From contig JANCRA010000019.1 in NCBI GenBank assembly GCA_024362935.1, positions 12,520,501 through 12,584,500 on the forward strand: 64,000 nt of DNA, in the 5' to 3' direction. Origin of the DNA: Setophaga petechia. Its lineage: Eukaryota; Chordata; Aves; Passeriformes; Parulidae. A model generated the notes under the pieces. The model ran no database searches, was not told the DNA's origin, and saw nothing but the letters and a program-made list of their open reading frames with translations. The position numbers and the translations under genes are program-made. Of the stretch, positions 63,184-64,000 are shown one piece after another (positions within the stretch are counted from its first letter, which is position 1; every line of letters begins with the position of its first letter).

Positions 63184-63693
63184 ATGGTAGTTTGTTACTT
63201 CTCTGTTTTCCTGAAGACCACTCCATTTTCTAGACAGAAATGTATTTCTCCACAGATTGAATTGTTGCAAGTCATTCTGTCACAGTTACAAAAGCAAAGC
63301 CAAAGCAGTTAAATATGGAAGGTAGACCTAGTTCAAATGAACACTCCCATGGCAATATTTCCCTTTCTATTGCTTCCCTAAGCAATACTTTCAGTGCTTG
63401 TATACATTTCATAAGTGTTAGCAAGTGTGCATGGTATTACAGCTCTCTGGTAAATGGAGACAGGATATTAGACATAAACACGGAGGTCACTCAGCACCGG
63501 AAAGAGCCGCCAAGCACGCTCTGGCTAGAGGAAGGAACCAGCTGATACTGAAACCAACTGCTGCTATCAGTATCTATCTATATGCATTTCAGGCGTGAGT
63601 AGCATTTAGAGTCATGTGAAAGAAGGTGACGCACCAAGGGCATATTAAAGACACTTAGGAGAATTTAATGCAACAATTATTTTCTCTTTTATT

Positions 63694-63706
63694 AAAAAAA
63701 AAAAAA
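63694..63706. repeat. Poly-A tract (13 A)
   Basis: Thirteen consecutive A residues. Simple homopolymer. Confidence 0.85.
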
Positions 63707-64000
63707 TTAAATTAAGCTTAGATCAGAATAAATCAATTTCTTTGATAGAGTGAGAAGAGACTTCTAAAGTACAGTTCTGGAGTCCAGTAGATGCCAAGAA
63801 GGGACACAAGAAAACATAAAATTATATGACTGCAAAAAAGATGCCAACACACCTAGGGAGGTCATAACTTAAGCTGTCTGGTTTCCAAGAATAGGCATTT
63901 GAAAAGCACATGGTTTCTTGTTTCAAGACAGGCTTCAAAGTAGCAGTTCTGATATATTAGCAGACAGGCAGACTGAGGATGTCAATAAATGCAGCAGTCT

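Larger units (their letters stand above)
60631..64000 (+). other. Probable first-intron sequence of the CpG-island gene
   Basis: AT-rich sequence without a recognisable exon. It holds a 13-bp tandem duplication (61371), a (TAA)n run (63161-63183) and a 13-A run (63694-63706). The open frame 61303-61515 contains a TDSGYWWC string that recalls immunoglobulin-domain ends, but the rest lacks domain structure, so it is judged chance. Confidence 0.45.

Overview
The window looks like nuclear DNA from a bird. Five CR1 non-LTR retrotransposon copies are recognisable, and the more complete ones end in the avian-type CR1 tail (ATTCTATGATTCTGTGA and close variants). The rest is AT-rich, intron-poor and almost free of simple repeats, as avian intergenic DNA usually is. 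CR1 also occurs in turtles and crocodilians, so 'bird' is a strong inference rather than proof. No species or chromosome can be named from this sequence. No bacterial-type gene, tRNA, rRNA or CRISPR array was seen.

Layout. Positions 1 to about 60,190 show no protein-coding exon that I can support. Open reading frames there are short, scattered over both strands and unlike any family I recognise, with one outlier of 230 codons (44088-44780, minus). This stretch is best read as a gene desert or a very large intron carrying CR1 debris: minus-strand fragments at about 28.7 kb and 37.2 kb, a plus-strand 3' end at 30.7-31.1 kb, a longer minus-strand copy at 40.2-41.1 kb and a plus-strand copy at 42.8-43.4 kb. 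At about 60,190-60,550 the composition changes abruptly to a CpG island with GC boxes and a consensus splice donor (GAG|GTGAGT at 60434/60435). I interpret this as the promoter and untranslated first exon of a plus-strand gene whose body lies to the right of the window. A second possible exon with an ATG at 60541 follows. From about 60,640 to 64,000 the sequence is AT-rich again and would be first-intron DNA of that gene.

The most unusual structure is a pair of nearly identical 125-bp inverted repeats, 43396-43520 and 45203-45327, with 2 mismatches by hand alignment. They enclose 1,682 bp that also contain the window's longest open reading frame. The outer edge of the left arm lies inside the tail of an old, diverged CR1, so the inverted duplication appears to post-date that CR1 insertion.

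Limits. All alignments were made by eye and CR1 boundaries are approximate to about 10-20 bp. Exons of a conserved protein could have been missed if short. Conserved non-coding elements cannot be established without alignment to other genomes.
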